A stretch of DNA of 44,084 nt from Paracoccaceae bacterium (GTDB lineage: Bacteria; Pseudomonadota; Alphaproteobacteria; Rhodobacterales; Rhodobacteraceae): the NCBI GenBank assembly GCA_016744015.1, contig JADGFD010000019.1, forward strand, positions 1 through 44,084, in the 5' to 3' direction. A model generated the notes under the pieces. It was given only the letters and a program-made list of their open reading frames with translations, did no database searches and was not told where the DNA came from. How positions within the stretch are numbered: position 1 is the first letter of the stretch; each line of letters begins with the position of its first letter. Made by a program: the position numbers and the translations under genes. This document shows, in pieces, positions 8,214 to 15,698 of the stretch.

Positions 8214-8969
8214 ATGCCCTCGGTTGAGCACATATTTTGCCACCCCATCAAGGGTGTTGGGCGGATGGCGTTAGAGGCCATTCGTTTGCAATCCGGTAAA
8301 ACCATGCTCGGAGACCGCTTATGGGCCGTGGCGCATGAGGCCAGCAATTTTGACCCCAGTGCGCCTGCTTGGACGCCTTGCCCGAACTTCATTCGCGGCG
8401 CCAAAGCTCCGGAATTGCAAGCGATTGCGATCAGCCAATATGCAGCGGGGAGTGATGTGGTGCTGACGCATCCTGACCACCCGCCCTTTCGCTTTAACCC
8501 TGAGGATTCTGCTCAGCACGCAGGCTTTATTGAGTGGCTCACACAGTTTGTGCCGCAAAACCGCGCCCAGCCCAAGGCGCTCGTCGCCGCCCCTGATCGG
8601 GGCATGACCGATAGCCCGTTTCCGTCAATTTCCATCCTCAACCTCGCCTCGCTGGAGGAGCTTTCTGCCAAAGCAGGTACACCGATGGCGCCAGAGCGCT
8701 TTCGCGGTAACATCTGGCTGGACGGCGTGGATGCGTGGGAAGAGTTTGACTGGATCGGAAAAACCCTGCGCATTGGCGAGGCGCATGTGATTATCCGTGA
8801 GCGCATTGGCCGCTGCATGGCCACCACCGTTGACCCCGCAACAGGCCAGCAAAACGTGGATACGCTTAAAGTGCTGGAAGCCAGCTGGGGCCACACAGAT
8901 TTTGGGGTTTACGGCGAGGTGATAAAAACCGGCATGGTCGACCGCTATGATGGAGCGCATATAATATGA
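8214..8969 (+). CDS. MOSC domain-containing protein
   Basis: A 251-residue protein with an N-terminal MOSC beta-barrel (YPIKG-like CHPIKGVGRMALEAI) and a C-terminal MOSC core (RFRGNIWLDGVDAWEEFDWIGKTLRIG, then IGRCMATTVDPATGQQNVDTL with its conserved Cys). MOSC domains bind molybdenum cofactor or carry sulfur; the substrate of this subgroup is not known. It starts 3 bp after yidC and overlaps engB by 4 bases, the order seen in many Rhodobacterales, so it is probably part of the same transcript. Confidence 0.88.
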   Translation: MPSVEHIFCHPIKGVGRMALEAIRLQSGKTMLGDRLWAVAHEASNFDPSAPAWTPCPNFIRGAKAPELQAIAISQYAAGSDVVLTHPDHPPFRFNPEDSAQHAGFIEWLTQFVPQNRAQPKALVAAPDRGMTDSPFPSISILNLASLEELSAKAGTPMAPERFRGNIWLDGVDAWEEFDWIGKTLRIGEAHVIIRERIGRCMATTVDPATGQQNVDTLKVLEASWGHTDFGVYGEVIKTGMVDRYDGAHII

Positions 8970-9616
8970 ACCTGCCTTACCCCTTGGTGGAAACCCCCGA
9001 GCCGTTGGCGCTTGAGCGTGGCCGCAAGCTTTTTGCCGGTAATACCGACTTTCTCAAAGGCGTGGTGGCGATGGATGGCATGCCACCGGCTGACCGCCTG
9101 GAAGTTTGCTTCGCGGGCCGCTCCAATGTCGGCAAGTCCTCATTGATTAACGCGCTTACGGGCCGCAAAGCCTTGGCGCGCACCTCAAACACGCCCGGCC
9201 GCACGCAAGAGATTAACTTTTTCACCCTGCTGGAAAGCCACTACTTGGTAGACCTTCCGGGCTATGGCTTTGCCAACGCGCCCGTGCCTGTGGTGCAAAA
9301 ATGGCAGCGCCTTTTGAAAGCTTATCTGTCAGGCCGCGCCACCCTGCGCCGCGTGTTTATGCTGATAGATAGCCGCCACGGCCCCAAAGCTGTGGATGAG
9401 GAAATTATGGCTCTGCTCGGCACGGCGGCTGTTACGTTTCAGGTCGTCCTCACCAAAGTCGACAAGCCAAGCAAGGGCGACTATACCAAGGTATTGGAAC
9501 AAACCCGCAAGGTGCTGCAAAGCTACCCTGCCGCCTATCCCGAGATCATCGCGACGTCATCGGAAAAAGGCACAGGGCTGGATATTTTGCGCACGACGAT
9601 TGCGACAATGGAGTAG
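8966..9616 (+). CDS. engB: Ribosome biogenesis GTPase EngB (YihA/YsxC)
   Basis: A 216-residue small GTPase needed for late 50S subunit assembly. G1 is GRSNVGKSSLIN, the G2 region SNTPGRTQEI, G3 DLPGYGFA, G4 TKVDK and G5 TSSEKG. The length is standard. Its start overlaps the MOSC stop (ATGA). In related genomes argB usually follows closely; here an AT-rich two-gene islet separates them. Confidence 0.95.
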   Translation: MNLPYPLVETPEPLALERGRKLFAGNTDFLKGVVAMDGMPPADRLEVCFAGRSNVGKSSLINALTGRKALARTSNTPGRTQEINFFTLLESHYLVDLPGYGFANAPVPVVQKWQRLLKAYLSGRATLRRVFMLIDSRHGPKAVDEEIMALLGTAAVTFQVVLTKVDKPSKGDYTKVLEQTRKVLQSYPAAYPEIIATSSEKGTGLDILRTTIATME

Positions 9617-9722
9617 CCTCACTAAAAATTTACTGGTTAAGTCGTATAGAATTGGTTTGGAGAATTGAACTTTGCCTTTCTAATTCCAATGTACTAGAAT
9701 GTGGGATAATTGAGGAGTATAT

Positions 9723-10196
9723 ATGATGTATAGCGCCCTTACAGTTGCTGACGAAATTCTAAAAATTGCGAAGGTAAAGCAAAAAGCCCTGACTCCGTTG
9801 CAGTTAATGAAACTAACTTATATTGCGCACGGGTTTAGTTTGGCAGTTCTAAAAAAAGATCTTTTTCAAGATCGTATCGAAGCTTGGAAGTTTGGGCCCG
9901 TAATTCCCGATCTTTACCAAGCGACTAAACATTTTGGCAGGTCTGCAATTCCTCTTGATATGATTGAGGACGCCGAAAACTCCAATGTAACCGATGAAGA
10001 CAATGCATTTTTGAAAGATATTTTTGAGAAGTATGGCAACCTCACGGGGTTCGCCCTTTCTAATCTGACACATAAATCTGGCACACCTTGGGACCAAGTT
10101 TTTCAAGAAGGGGTTTTCGGGATCGAAATTCCAGATTCACTTATCAAAGACCACTATTTGGGGAAGCTGAATGAACCAGCCAGTTCCGCCGCCTGA
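9723..10196 (+). CDS. Panacea (DUF4065) domain protein, putative antitoxin
   Basis: A 157-residue soluble protein covering the full Panacea/DUF4065 fold: LTPLQLMKLTYIAHGFSLAVLK, IEAWKFGPVIPDLY, and C-terminal LTHKSGTPWDQVFQEG with IPDSLIKDHY. Members include the SocA antitoxin and the antitoxins of PanAT toxin-antitoxin systems, as well as phage-associated GepA-like proteins. GAGGAG at 9712-9717 gives a strong ribosome binding site for ATG 9723. The last 26 bases overlap the start of a small membrane protein gene, the expected antitoxin-then-toxin layout. The DNA is clearly more AT-rich than the flanking engB and argB, suggesting horizontal gain. Toxin neutralisation is inferred, not shown. 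Confidence 0.85.
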   Translation: MMYSALTVADEILKIAKVKQKALTPLQLMKLTYIAHGFSLAVLKKDLFQDRIEAWKFGPVIPDLYQATKHFGRSAIPLDMIEDAENSNVTDEDNAFLKDIFEKYGNLTGFALSNLTHKSGTPWDQVFQEGVFGIEIPDSLIKDHYLGKLNEPASSAA

Positions 10197-10521
10197 ACAG
10201 TCCGAATTACCCAAATGGTCTAAAGACCCAAGGGCAAAAGCCGAAGAAAAGAATTGGCCCAACGAGGAAACGCTCAACGGGCAAAAGGCTGAAAATGATA
10301 GAATGTGGCTTAAGGTCTACGGATACTTAGTTGTTGGTGTCGCTATCGTTTTTACCGTATTGTTTGTCTTGTCGGTCCTGTCATGGGCAATCCACCATAT
10401 AGCACCAGAAAGTTGGAATTGGCTGAATCCCGACCAGCTTTCGAAGATACAGTCAATTATTTTCAGTGGTAGTTTAGGCGCGATTGTTTCGAGTGTGTTT
10501 AAGAATAAAATTGAAAAGTAG
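10171..10521 (+). CDS. Small two-TM membrane protein, putative toxin partner of the Panacea protein
   Basis: A 116-residue protein of no recognised family. Residues 1-46 are hydrophilic and charged ([19 protein letters not shown]). A strong membrane segment follows (about 50-75: [21 protein letters not shown]), then a weaker second hydrophobic stretch (about 95-110: [15 protein letters not shown]), ending in KNKIEK. It begins inside the upstream Panacea gene in another frame, so translation is coupled. Membrane-active toxins are among the known partners of Panacea antitoxins, which makes a toxin role plausible, but an inert accessory protein is possible. It ends 10 bp before argB. Confidence 0.7.
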   Translation: MNQPVPPPEQSELPKWSKDPRAKAEEKNWPNEETLNGQKAENDRMWLKVYGYLVVGVAIVFTVLFVLSVLSWAIHHIAPESWNWLNPDQLSKIQSIIFSGSLGAIVSSVFKNKIEK

Positions 10522-10531
10522 GCTATATACT

Positions 10532-11401
10532 ATGGAGAAATCATCCGCCATGGACCGCGACTGGATCGCCACTGCCCGCACCCTTTCTGAAGCACTGCCA
10601 TTTTTGCAGCGCTATGATGGCGCGACGGTGGTGATCAAGTTTGGTGGCCATGCCATGGGGGATGACGCCGCGATGGAGCGCTTTGCGCGCGATATCGTTC
10701 TGATGAAGCAAACCAATGTGCACCCCGTTATTGTGCATGGCGGCGGGCCGATGATTAATGCGATGCTGGAGAAGCTCGGGGTGAAATCCGAGTTTGTGAA
10801 TGGCAAGCGGGTGACGGATAAAGCCACTATGGACGTGGTTGAAATGGTGTTGTCTGGCTCTGTAAATAAACGGATTGTGGCGGCGATTAACGCGCAGGGC
10901 GGTAAAGCCGTTGGGCTTTCGGGTAAAGACGCTAATCTGATCATTTGTGAGCCTGCCGATGAGGCCCTTGGGCTGGTTGGCAAGCCGGTGAATATTGACC
11001 CTTCGGTCATCAACGCTTTCCAAAGTACCGATTTTATTCCGGTGGTGGCACCGATTGGTGCGGGCAGCAGTGGCGAGACTTACAATATTAACGGCGACAC
11101 CGCTGCAGGTGCCATAGCTGCCGCCCTGAATGCTGATCGCCTGCTGCTGCTCACCGATGTTGCTGGGGTAAAAGACGCCGATGGTGACGTGGTGACTGAG
11201 CTCACGCCGGAAACCGTGCGCAAGCTCACGGATGACGGCATTATTGCCGGTGGCATGATTCCGAAAACAGAAACCGCCCTGCAAGCGATTGAAGGCGGCG
11301 TGCGGGCCGTGGTCATTCTTGACGGCCGTGCGCCCCATGCCTGCTTACTTGAGCTTTTCACCCCCCACGGTGCCGGCAGCATTATACGATGCAGTGAATA
11401 A
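10532..11401 (+). CDS. argB: Acetylglutamate kinase
   Basis: A 289-residue amino acid kinase that phosphorylates N-acetylglutamate in arginine synthesis. Motifs: [12 protein letters not shown] (ATP phosphate binding), [39 protein letters not shown] and [11 protein letters not shown]. The frame is open from 10484, but that part is translated from the upstream membrane-protein region. ATG 10532 ([11 protein letters not shown]) is chosen; ATG 10550 is a good alternative, with GGAGA 11 bases upstream and family similarity starting there. The islet before it may have separated it from an upstream promoter shared with engB. Confidence 0.94.
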   Translation: MEKSSAMDRDWIATARTLSEALPFLQRYDGATVVIKFGGHAMGDDAAMERFARDIVLMKQTNVHPVIVHGGGPMINAMLEKLGVKSEFVNGKRVTDKATMDVVEMVLSGSVNKRIVAAINAQGGKAVGLSGKDANLIICEPADEALGLVGKPVNIDPSVINAFQSTDFIPVVAPIGAGSSGETYNINGDTAAGAIAAALNADRLLLLTDVAGVKDADGDVVTELTPETVRKLTDDGIIAGGMIPKTETALQAIEGGVRAVVILDGRAPHACLLELFTPHGAGSIIRCSE

Positions 11402-11441
11402 AGCACCGCTGGGGAGTAATACACCACTTAGGCTGAGTTTT

Positions 11442-11459
11442 TTGGCGCCTTTTCGCCAA
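11442..11459 (+). terminator. Weak hairpin downstream of argB
   Basis: TTGGCG and CGCCAA form a 6-bp stem with a 6-base loop, 41 bases past the argB stop; TATTTTT follows some 10 bases later. It may terminate argB, but the tract is not adjacent. The rest of 11402-11674 holds no recognised gene apart from a 26-codon open frame from 11531 that I could not support. Confidence 0.3.
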
Positions 11460-11686
11460 TGACTTCAGTATTTTTACTAGCTATGCACTTTTGTGGATTT
11501 CAAAACAGATAGATTAGAGCGACTGACACATGGGATGGGAATACGGCTGGAAAGCGGCCATTCACGGTGTTTCGCGTAAAGTTCTGCTAGAAGGCAAAGC
11601 CGCCCTCTAATGTGAGGCCGAAGGTGATGTATAATCTAACCATCGCGCGTTATGGTTCCTAAAACAATGTCCGAATGGAGTCCGAT

Positions 11687-12211
11687 ATGACCGAACCTTT
11701 GACGTCCGCGCCAGTCCTTGAAACGGAACGCCTAACCCTACGCGGGCCACTACAAAGCGACCTACCCGAGTTTACCCGGTTCATGACGAGTTCGCCAAGG
11801 ATGCAGGCTCAGGAAGAAACCGGCAGCAAAGAACAAGCTTGGTTTGGATTCTTGGCCGGAATTGGTCACTGGCAGTGGCACGGGTTTGGATTCTTTACGC
11901 TAATTGAACGCGGACAGAGCCTTCCTATAGGGCGTGTCTGGCTGCTTAAGCATTCAAATTGGCCTGAAGTTGAGTTGGCGTGGCACCTTTTTGAAGGCGC
12001 CGAGGGCAAAGGATACGCAACCGAAGCGGGGCTGGCAGTGCGTAGCTGGGCGTATCAAGCCCATGGGTTCAACCAGTTGGTTAGCTACATTGATTACGAA
12101 AACTATCGCTCAAAAGCGGTTGCGAAACGTTTGGGAGCGGAGACCGATGGCGTGCGTGCTGATCACGAACCAGATGCTGAAATTTGGAGCCACCTACCTG
12201 AACCCATATGA
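11687..12211 (+). CDS. GNAT family N-acetyltransferase (RimJ/RimL-like)
   Basis: A 174-residue acetyltransferase. It begins with the typical LETERLTLRGP strand, contains PIGRVWLLKHS, VELAWHLFEGAEGKGYATEAG (acetyl-CoA pyrophosphate loop, here EGKGYATEA), and ends with SYIDYENYRSKAVAKRLGAE, the usual N-x-x-S-x-x-V-A-x-R-L-G motif. The frame opens at 11675, but ATG 11687 has GGAG six bases upstream. The substrate is unknown; members of this group acetylate ribosomal protein N termini or small amines. It stands alone, followed by a long non-coding stretch. Confidence 0.85.
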   Translation: MTEPLTSAPVLETERLTLRGPLQSDLPEFTRFMTSSPRMQAQEETGSKEQAWFGFLAGIGHWQWHGFGFFTLIERGQSLPIGRVWLLKHSNWPEVELAWHLFEGAEGKGYATEAGLAVRSWAYQAHGFNQLVSYIDYENYRSKAVAKRLGAETDGVRADHEPDAEIWSHLPEPI

Positions 12212-12224
12212 TCAATTTGGCTCT

Positions 12225-12262
12225 AAGCGGTCATTCGCTGCGCCAGACACTAATGTCCGCTT
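12225..12262. repeat. Imperfect inverted repeat after GNAT gene
   Basis: AAGCGGTCATT at 12225-12235 and AATGTCCGCTT at 12252-12262 pair with one mismatch over 11 bp around a 16-base loop. It begins 14 bases after the GNAT stop. There is no T-tract, so it is not a clear intrinsic terminator. A similar AAGCGGCCATTC string occurs near 11554, so it may be part of a dispersed motif. Confidence 0.4.
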
Positions 12263-12453
12263 AGGCCCGATTACAGGGCTCAATCGAATTGCGAAAATTC
12301 ATCGAGTGTTCGAGGTGAACCGCACCTGAGGCTAGGCAATATAATGATCAAATCCAGCTTGTCTGGGGAGAAACCCAAAATTCTGGCGTGTAGGCCTTAA
12401 ACGGTCTGGCGCTTTACACGAGGCGAAGCCACGGCCACGGCTCGTTGGGCAAC

Positions 12454-12667
12454 GGGTGGCTTGCCGCCCCGCGCCGACGAGGTGGGTTGAACCAAGGACG
12501 GCGAAGCCGACGACTTCAACTCGCCGAGGAGGCGCGACGCCAGCGCTGCCCGATAGCGTCGGGTTTGCTTTGGCCTCTGCGGGGGTAAACCCCCACTCGG
12601 CCAAAGCACATTTTCAGACAAGCTGAAAATGCCTGCCGCTGGCCGTGGCCTCGGCTTCGCCTCGGTG
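12454..12667 (+). repeat. Dispersed multi-hairpin repeat, copy 1
   Basis: This intergenic block aligns with 20014-20197. The order of elements is the same in both. H1 is GGGTGGC-TT-GCCGCCC (12454-12469), followed by CCGCGCCGACGAGG. Next come a variable hairpin flanked by CGAGGAGGCGCG and a core CTGCCCGATAGC. H4 is nested: GCTTTGGCC/GGCCAAAGC (12567-12575, 12599-12607) around GGGGG/CCCCC. H5 is CATTTTCAG/CTGAAAATG (12609-12617, 12623-12631). A 23-base stretch identical in both copies ends the block (12631-12653). Stem sequences differ between copies but stay paired. Minus-strand open frames here are not credible genes. It fills most of the 549-bp gap between GNAT and the desaturase pseudogene. 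Confidence 0.75.
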
Positions 12668-12760
12668 TGAAAGACCTTAACTCCTGCACAAATTCACAAT
12701 AACGAATGCATCTCGCGCATGTGACTTGATAACCGCCGCTTAAACCGCCATCTTCCGAAG

Positions 12761-13581
12761 ATGGAAAATGAAACAACCCTCCGCCTTGGCGTCTTTCTAG
12801 GCCTTTTCGCCTTGTTTGGCATCCTTGAATTCTTGTTTCCGCGCCGTGCGCGGGTTCAGAGCCGCGCCGTGCGCGGGTTCAGAGCCGCGCCAAGCGTTGG
12901 ACAACGCATTGGATTTTGTTGTTTATTTACAGTTTTGTAATCCGTGGCATGGGTTTTTTGACGCCTGTTATTGTGGCTACAGGGGCCGCTTTGCATGCTG
13001 CTGGCAATGGCTGGGGGCTTTTCAACATGGCTGATTTGCCGGTCTGGCTGGAAATTACGCTCGCCGTTATCATCCTTGATTGGGCCGTGTGGTTTCAGCA
13101 CCTCCTGACCCACAAAATCCCGTTTTTATGGCGCTTTCACCGCGTTCATCATTCTGACCGAGACCTTGATGTCTCCTCGGCGATCCGCTTCCACCCCGTC
13201 GAAATTGCGCTCTCGATGCTCTATAAAGTGGCCTTGGTTTACCTGCTGGGCGCGCCTGTGATCGCCGTGATCATCTTTGAGGTTATCCTCAACGGCGCGG
13301 CTATGTTTAACCATGCCAATATCAACCTGCCAAAATCGCTGGACCGGATTATCCGCACTGTGGTTGTGACCCCTGACATGCACCGGATTCACCATTCAGA
13401 TATTCGGGCCGAGCATGATAGCAATTACGGGTTTTCGGTTTCGATCTGGGACCATCTGTTTCGCACCTTTACCGCCGAGCCGAAAGGCGGCCATGAGGGC
13501 ATGACCGTGGGCCTGCGCTGGCAGGATGACGAGACCGAAAAGCTGGTTTGGGCCTTGAAGCTTCCCGCTGACAAGCTGTGA
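12761..13581 (+). pseudogene. Fatty acid hydroxylase/sterol desaturase family gene, frameshifted by a 23-bp tandem duplication
   Basis: From ATG 12761 the frame reads MENETTLRLGVFLGLFALFG and then FLFPRRARVQSRA before running out of frame to a TAA after about 60 codons. The rest (12916-13581) encodes the conserved di-iron membrane enzyme: HLLTH, HRVHH and HRIHHSD histidine boxes plus several membrane segments. Between them lies an exact 23-bp direct duplication (12839-12861, 12862-12884). Removing one unit restores a continuous 265-residue protein (SRAKRWTTHWILLFIYSF across the join). No other lesion is visible, so loss is recent or the locus is phase-variable. A shortened protein could start at TTG 12916 but would lack the first membrane segment. 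Confidence 0.85.
12839..12891 (+). repeat. 23-bp tandem duplication inside desaturase gene
   Basis: Two identical 23-base units (12839-12861 and 12862-12884; each begins CCGCGCCGTGCGCGGG) are followed by the first 7 bases of a third (12885-12891). Because 23 is not a multiple of three, two units put the gene out of frame while one unit leaves it in frame. The unit is GC-rich with internal dyad character (GCGC), which favours replication slippage. Confidence 0.95.
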
Positions 13582-14175
13582 AAGCGGCGGGCCTGCGAAT
13601 TCTTGGCGGTTTGCGTGAGGGCGAGTATACGATCTATTTGATCGGCCCTAACGGCGCTGATTTCTGTCGTTTTTCTTGCAAGCCTCGGCGGAGTATCGGG
13701 ACGGCGCGCCAGACCAGATAGATCGTTATTCAACACGAGTTTTGAGCACGATAGCCAAAGCACAGGGCGGGGAGGCGCTTTTCTCTTTTGGCGGCCCGTC
13801 TTACCAGCCGTTTCTCCGATGGGCGATCAAGAGCCAAAGGTGCTTTGCCTCTCCGGCTGTTTTTTTTGTGCATGCCGAGCAGGGGCTATCTGTGTCTTTC
13901 CGCGGCGCATTGCGCCTAAAAACCCAGCCCCCTTTGCCAACCTCTGCCTAATGTGCGCTGAAAAGCCCTGCCTTTAGGCCTGCCCAGTAGTGGGAGCGAT
14001 TGAAAAAGAAAATTATAATGTTGCCGCCTGCCGTGTTTTTCTGGATAGTGAAGGCGGGGCCGATTGCATGGCGCGTGGATGCGCGGTGCGGCGGGTTTGC
14101 CCAGTGGGGCAGGCGCTGCGCCCTGAGGGCCAATCGGCCTTTCATATGCGCTATTTTCACAAAGGGGCCACCTGA
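13578..14175 (+). pseudogene. Ferredoxin-like (4Fe-4S) protein gene, decayed
   Basis: Three frames must be joined. GTG 13578 opens KAAGLRILGGLREGEYTIYLIGPNGADF. One base is missing near 13667, after which ASAEYRDGAPDQIDRYSTRVL continues to GALRL. A second single-base loss (about 13905-13945) leads to CLMCAEKPCL, an in-frame TAG at 13975-13977, then ACPV, NVAACRVFLD and CMARGCAVRRVCPV to the stop. The cysteine spacing (C-x2-C-x4-C-x3-C-P) is that of a 4Fe-4S cluster, and the overall pattern resembles a small ferredoxin-like family known in Rhodobacterales. It overlaps the desaturase stop at its 5' end and the SixA-like start at its 3' end, as expected of a former operon. Sequencing error is less likely given three separate lesions. 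Confidence 0.65.
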
Positions 14176-14681
14176 TGAAACGACTGATCCTAATACGCCA
14201 CGCTAAATCCAGTTGGTCCAGCGGGGCGATAGATGACCAGTCTCGCCCGCTAAATGATCGTGGGCATGCTGCGGCGGGAAAGGTTGGCAATTGGCTCAAG
14301 TCAGAAGGCTATATCCCTGATCAAGTGCTTTCCTCAAATGCGACCCGCTGCGCCCAAACCTGGGAGGGCATAGCCCCGGCACTGGTAGCCAGCCCTGCTG
14401 AGGTAGGGTTTTACGACGCTTTGTATCTGGCTGGGGCGGAAGAGATGCTTGCAACGCTGCAATCTGCCACCGGAGACTCCGTGCTAATGCTTGGCCATAT
14501 GCCCGGTATTGGTGAATTCGCCCGCGGCCTTCGGCGAGATCCGGCCCCCGCGCATGACGCGTTTCGGAAGTATCCGAGTGGGGCTGCTACGGTGCTAGAT
14601 TTTAAGGCGGATAGCTGGGCGGAGGTGCAAATGGGCACAGGTAAGTTTATTGCTTATACCACCCCGCGCGTTTTGGCCTGA
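14175..14681 (+). CDS. SixA-like histidine phosphatase family protein
   Basis: A 168-residue single-domain histidine phosphatase. The catalytic RHA motif is in MKRLILIRHAKSSW, followed by RPLNDRGHAAAGKVG, SSNATRCAQTW and the second catalytic His in MLGHMPGIGEFA. SixA-type enzymes dephosphorylate phosphohistidine or small phosphorylated substrates; the target here is unknown. The ATG overlaps the stop of the decayed ferredoxin-like gene. Confidence 0.87.
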   Translation: MKRLILIRHAKSSWSSGAIDDQSRPLNDRGHAAAGKVGNWLKSEGYIPDQVLSSNATRCAQTWEGIAPALVASPAEVGFYDALYLAGAEEMLATLQSATGDSVLMLGHMPGIGEFARGLRRDPAPAHDAFRKYPSGAATVLDFKADSWAEVQMGTGKFIAYTTPRVLA

Positions 14682-14704
14682 GGGCCTCGCTGCGCTGGGC
14701 TATG

Positions 14705-14866
14705 GCGGCGCGTCAATCTGTGCGCCTGCTGGAAATTCAGTACTCGCGCCGCCGCTCAGCTACAGAGTGCGTGGTCGCAAGGCTTGAAGCGCATGGCCAC
14801 AAGCGCCAGTGTTGAAGCGCGGCGCGGGCATGAATTTGCCAAGCAAGGCAAAGGTTGACGCGCCGC
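14705..14866. repeat. 162-bp segment bounded by 12-bp inverted repeats
   Basis: GCGGCGCGTCAA (14705-14716) and TTGACGCGCCGC (14855-14866) are perfect inverted repeats around 138 bp, filling almost all of the gap between the SixA-like and Lrp genes. No coding sequence is recognised inside. No flanking duplication was seen, so a MITE-like origin is only a possibility. Confidence 0.4.
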
Positions 14867-14875
14867 TTTGTTGGC

Positions 14876-15337
14876 TCACAACGGCAGCGCCGAGGTGGAT
14901 TTGATCTCTTCCATAGACAAAAGCGCCGTGACGTTAAATACTTTCACTTGCTTTATTAGCGCTTGATAAAACGTATCATACGCTTTGGCATTTTTTACAC
15001 GCACTTTCAAAATGTAGTCAATATCCCCTGCTAATCGGTGCGCTTCTAATACTTCGGGGCGGGCGTGAAGGGCTTCCAGAAAGGCGGCTTGCCATTCGGC
15101 TTCATGCTCGCTAGTGCGCACCAGCACAAAAAAGCAGGCTTCAAGCCCTAAGGCCTCGGGAGAGAGGATGACGGTTTGTTTTTGGATCACGCCCGCAGCG
15201 CGAAGTTTGCGAATCCGGTTCCATACGGGCGTTTTTGACGAGCCGGTTTTTTTGGCAATTTCGTCGAGAGAAGCCGATGCGTCTTCTTGCAGGGCTTCAA
15301 GGATGTTCTTGTCCAACGGGTCGAGTTGATATGTCAT
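14876..15337 (-). CDS. Lrp/AsnC family transcriptional regulator
   Basis: A 153-residue regulator. The N-terminal winged helix-turn-helix reads LDKNILEALQEDASASLDEIAKKTGSSKTPVWNRIRKLRAAGVI. The C-terminal RAM effector domain (about residues 65-150) contains LEAHRLAGDIDYILKVRVKNAKAYDTFY. Such proteins sense amino acids or related ligands. It is divergent from a DUF2849-like gene across a 148-bp AT-rich gap. In many Rhodobacterales a regulator of this type sits beside siroheme synthase, DUF2849 and sulfite reductase genes; those enzymes are absent here, so the target is uncertain. Confidence 0.88.
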   Translation of the reverse strand: MTYQLDPLDKNILEALQEDASASLDEIAKKTGSSKTPVWNRIRKLRAAGVIQKQTVILSPEALGLEACFFVLVRTSEHEAEWQAAFLEALHARPEVLEAHRLAGDIDYILKVRVKNAKAYDTFYQALIKQVKVFNVTALLSMEEIKSTSALPL

Positions 15338-15485
15338 TCCACGCCAGCCTCCATTTTTAGGTTAATGTTCTGAGTGTGGCGAAAGATACCTGTCAAAATC
15401 CTTATTTGGTTCTTCATATAGTAATATGCAGGGATAATATCCTAATATATGAGGAAAGCAACGTGTAATTCAGGAAGGATATTCC
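15338..15485. promoter_or_regulatory. Divergent promoter region with AT-rich dyads between Lrp and DUF2849-like genes
   Basis: The gap holds GGATAATATCC (5-bp arms around one base), CATATAGTAATATG and CCTAATATATGAGG in a row near 15415-15460. Lrp-type proteins often bind AT-rich dyads in their own divergent promoters, so these are candidate sites. Matched by eye only. Confidence 0.35.
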
Positions 15486-15698
15486 ATGACTCAACCCGCC
15501 ATCATTTCCGCCACTGCTAATGACGCCACCGTTTACCTGACATCTTGTGATGCTTGGACGCCCGAGTTGGCGTTTGCTGAAGTGCTAGCGCCAGAAGACC
15601 ATGATTGGCGGCTGGCTTTTGCCAACCGCTTGCGGGAGGTGTCCGGTGCGGCGCTGCGCGCGGTGAAAATCGACGCAAATGGCTTGCCGGTAGCTTAA
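15486..15698 (+). CDS. Small DUF2849-like protein (orphan)
   Basis: A 70-residue protein with TANDATVYLTSCDAWTPELAFAEVLAPED, resembling DUF2849 proteins that normally sit between siroheme synthase and sulfite reductase in alphaproteobacterial cysteine operons. No other sulfate assimilation gene is present, and topA follows in the opposite direction. The terminator-free ends overlap: both genes use the palindrome GCTTAAGC, so their TAA codons share bases. A GGAAGGAT ribosome binding site precedes the ATG. The family assignment is from memory of the motif and could be wrong. Confidence 0.6.
   Translation: MTQPAIISATANDATVYLTSCDAWTPELAFAEVLAPEDHDWRLAFANRLREVSGAALRAVKIDANGLPVA

Noticed and set aside
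11531-11611. Small open frame of 26 codons (MGWEYGWKAAIHG...) after argB
   Set aside because: No ribosome binding site or recognised family; too short to support from sequence alone.
12397-12776. Minus-strand open frames across the structured repeat copy 1 (and similar ones at 19952-20545 in copy 2)
   Set aside because: The shared residues between copies (such as GHGQRQAF) come from the repeat itself; there are no ribosome binding sites and no known domains, and the stems explain the conservation.
14702-14815. 37-codon open frame inside the 162-bp inverted-repeat segment
   Set aside because: No similarity recognised, and it overlaps one terminal repeat; likely chance.
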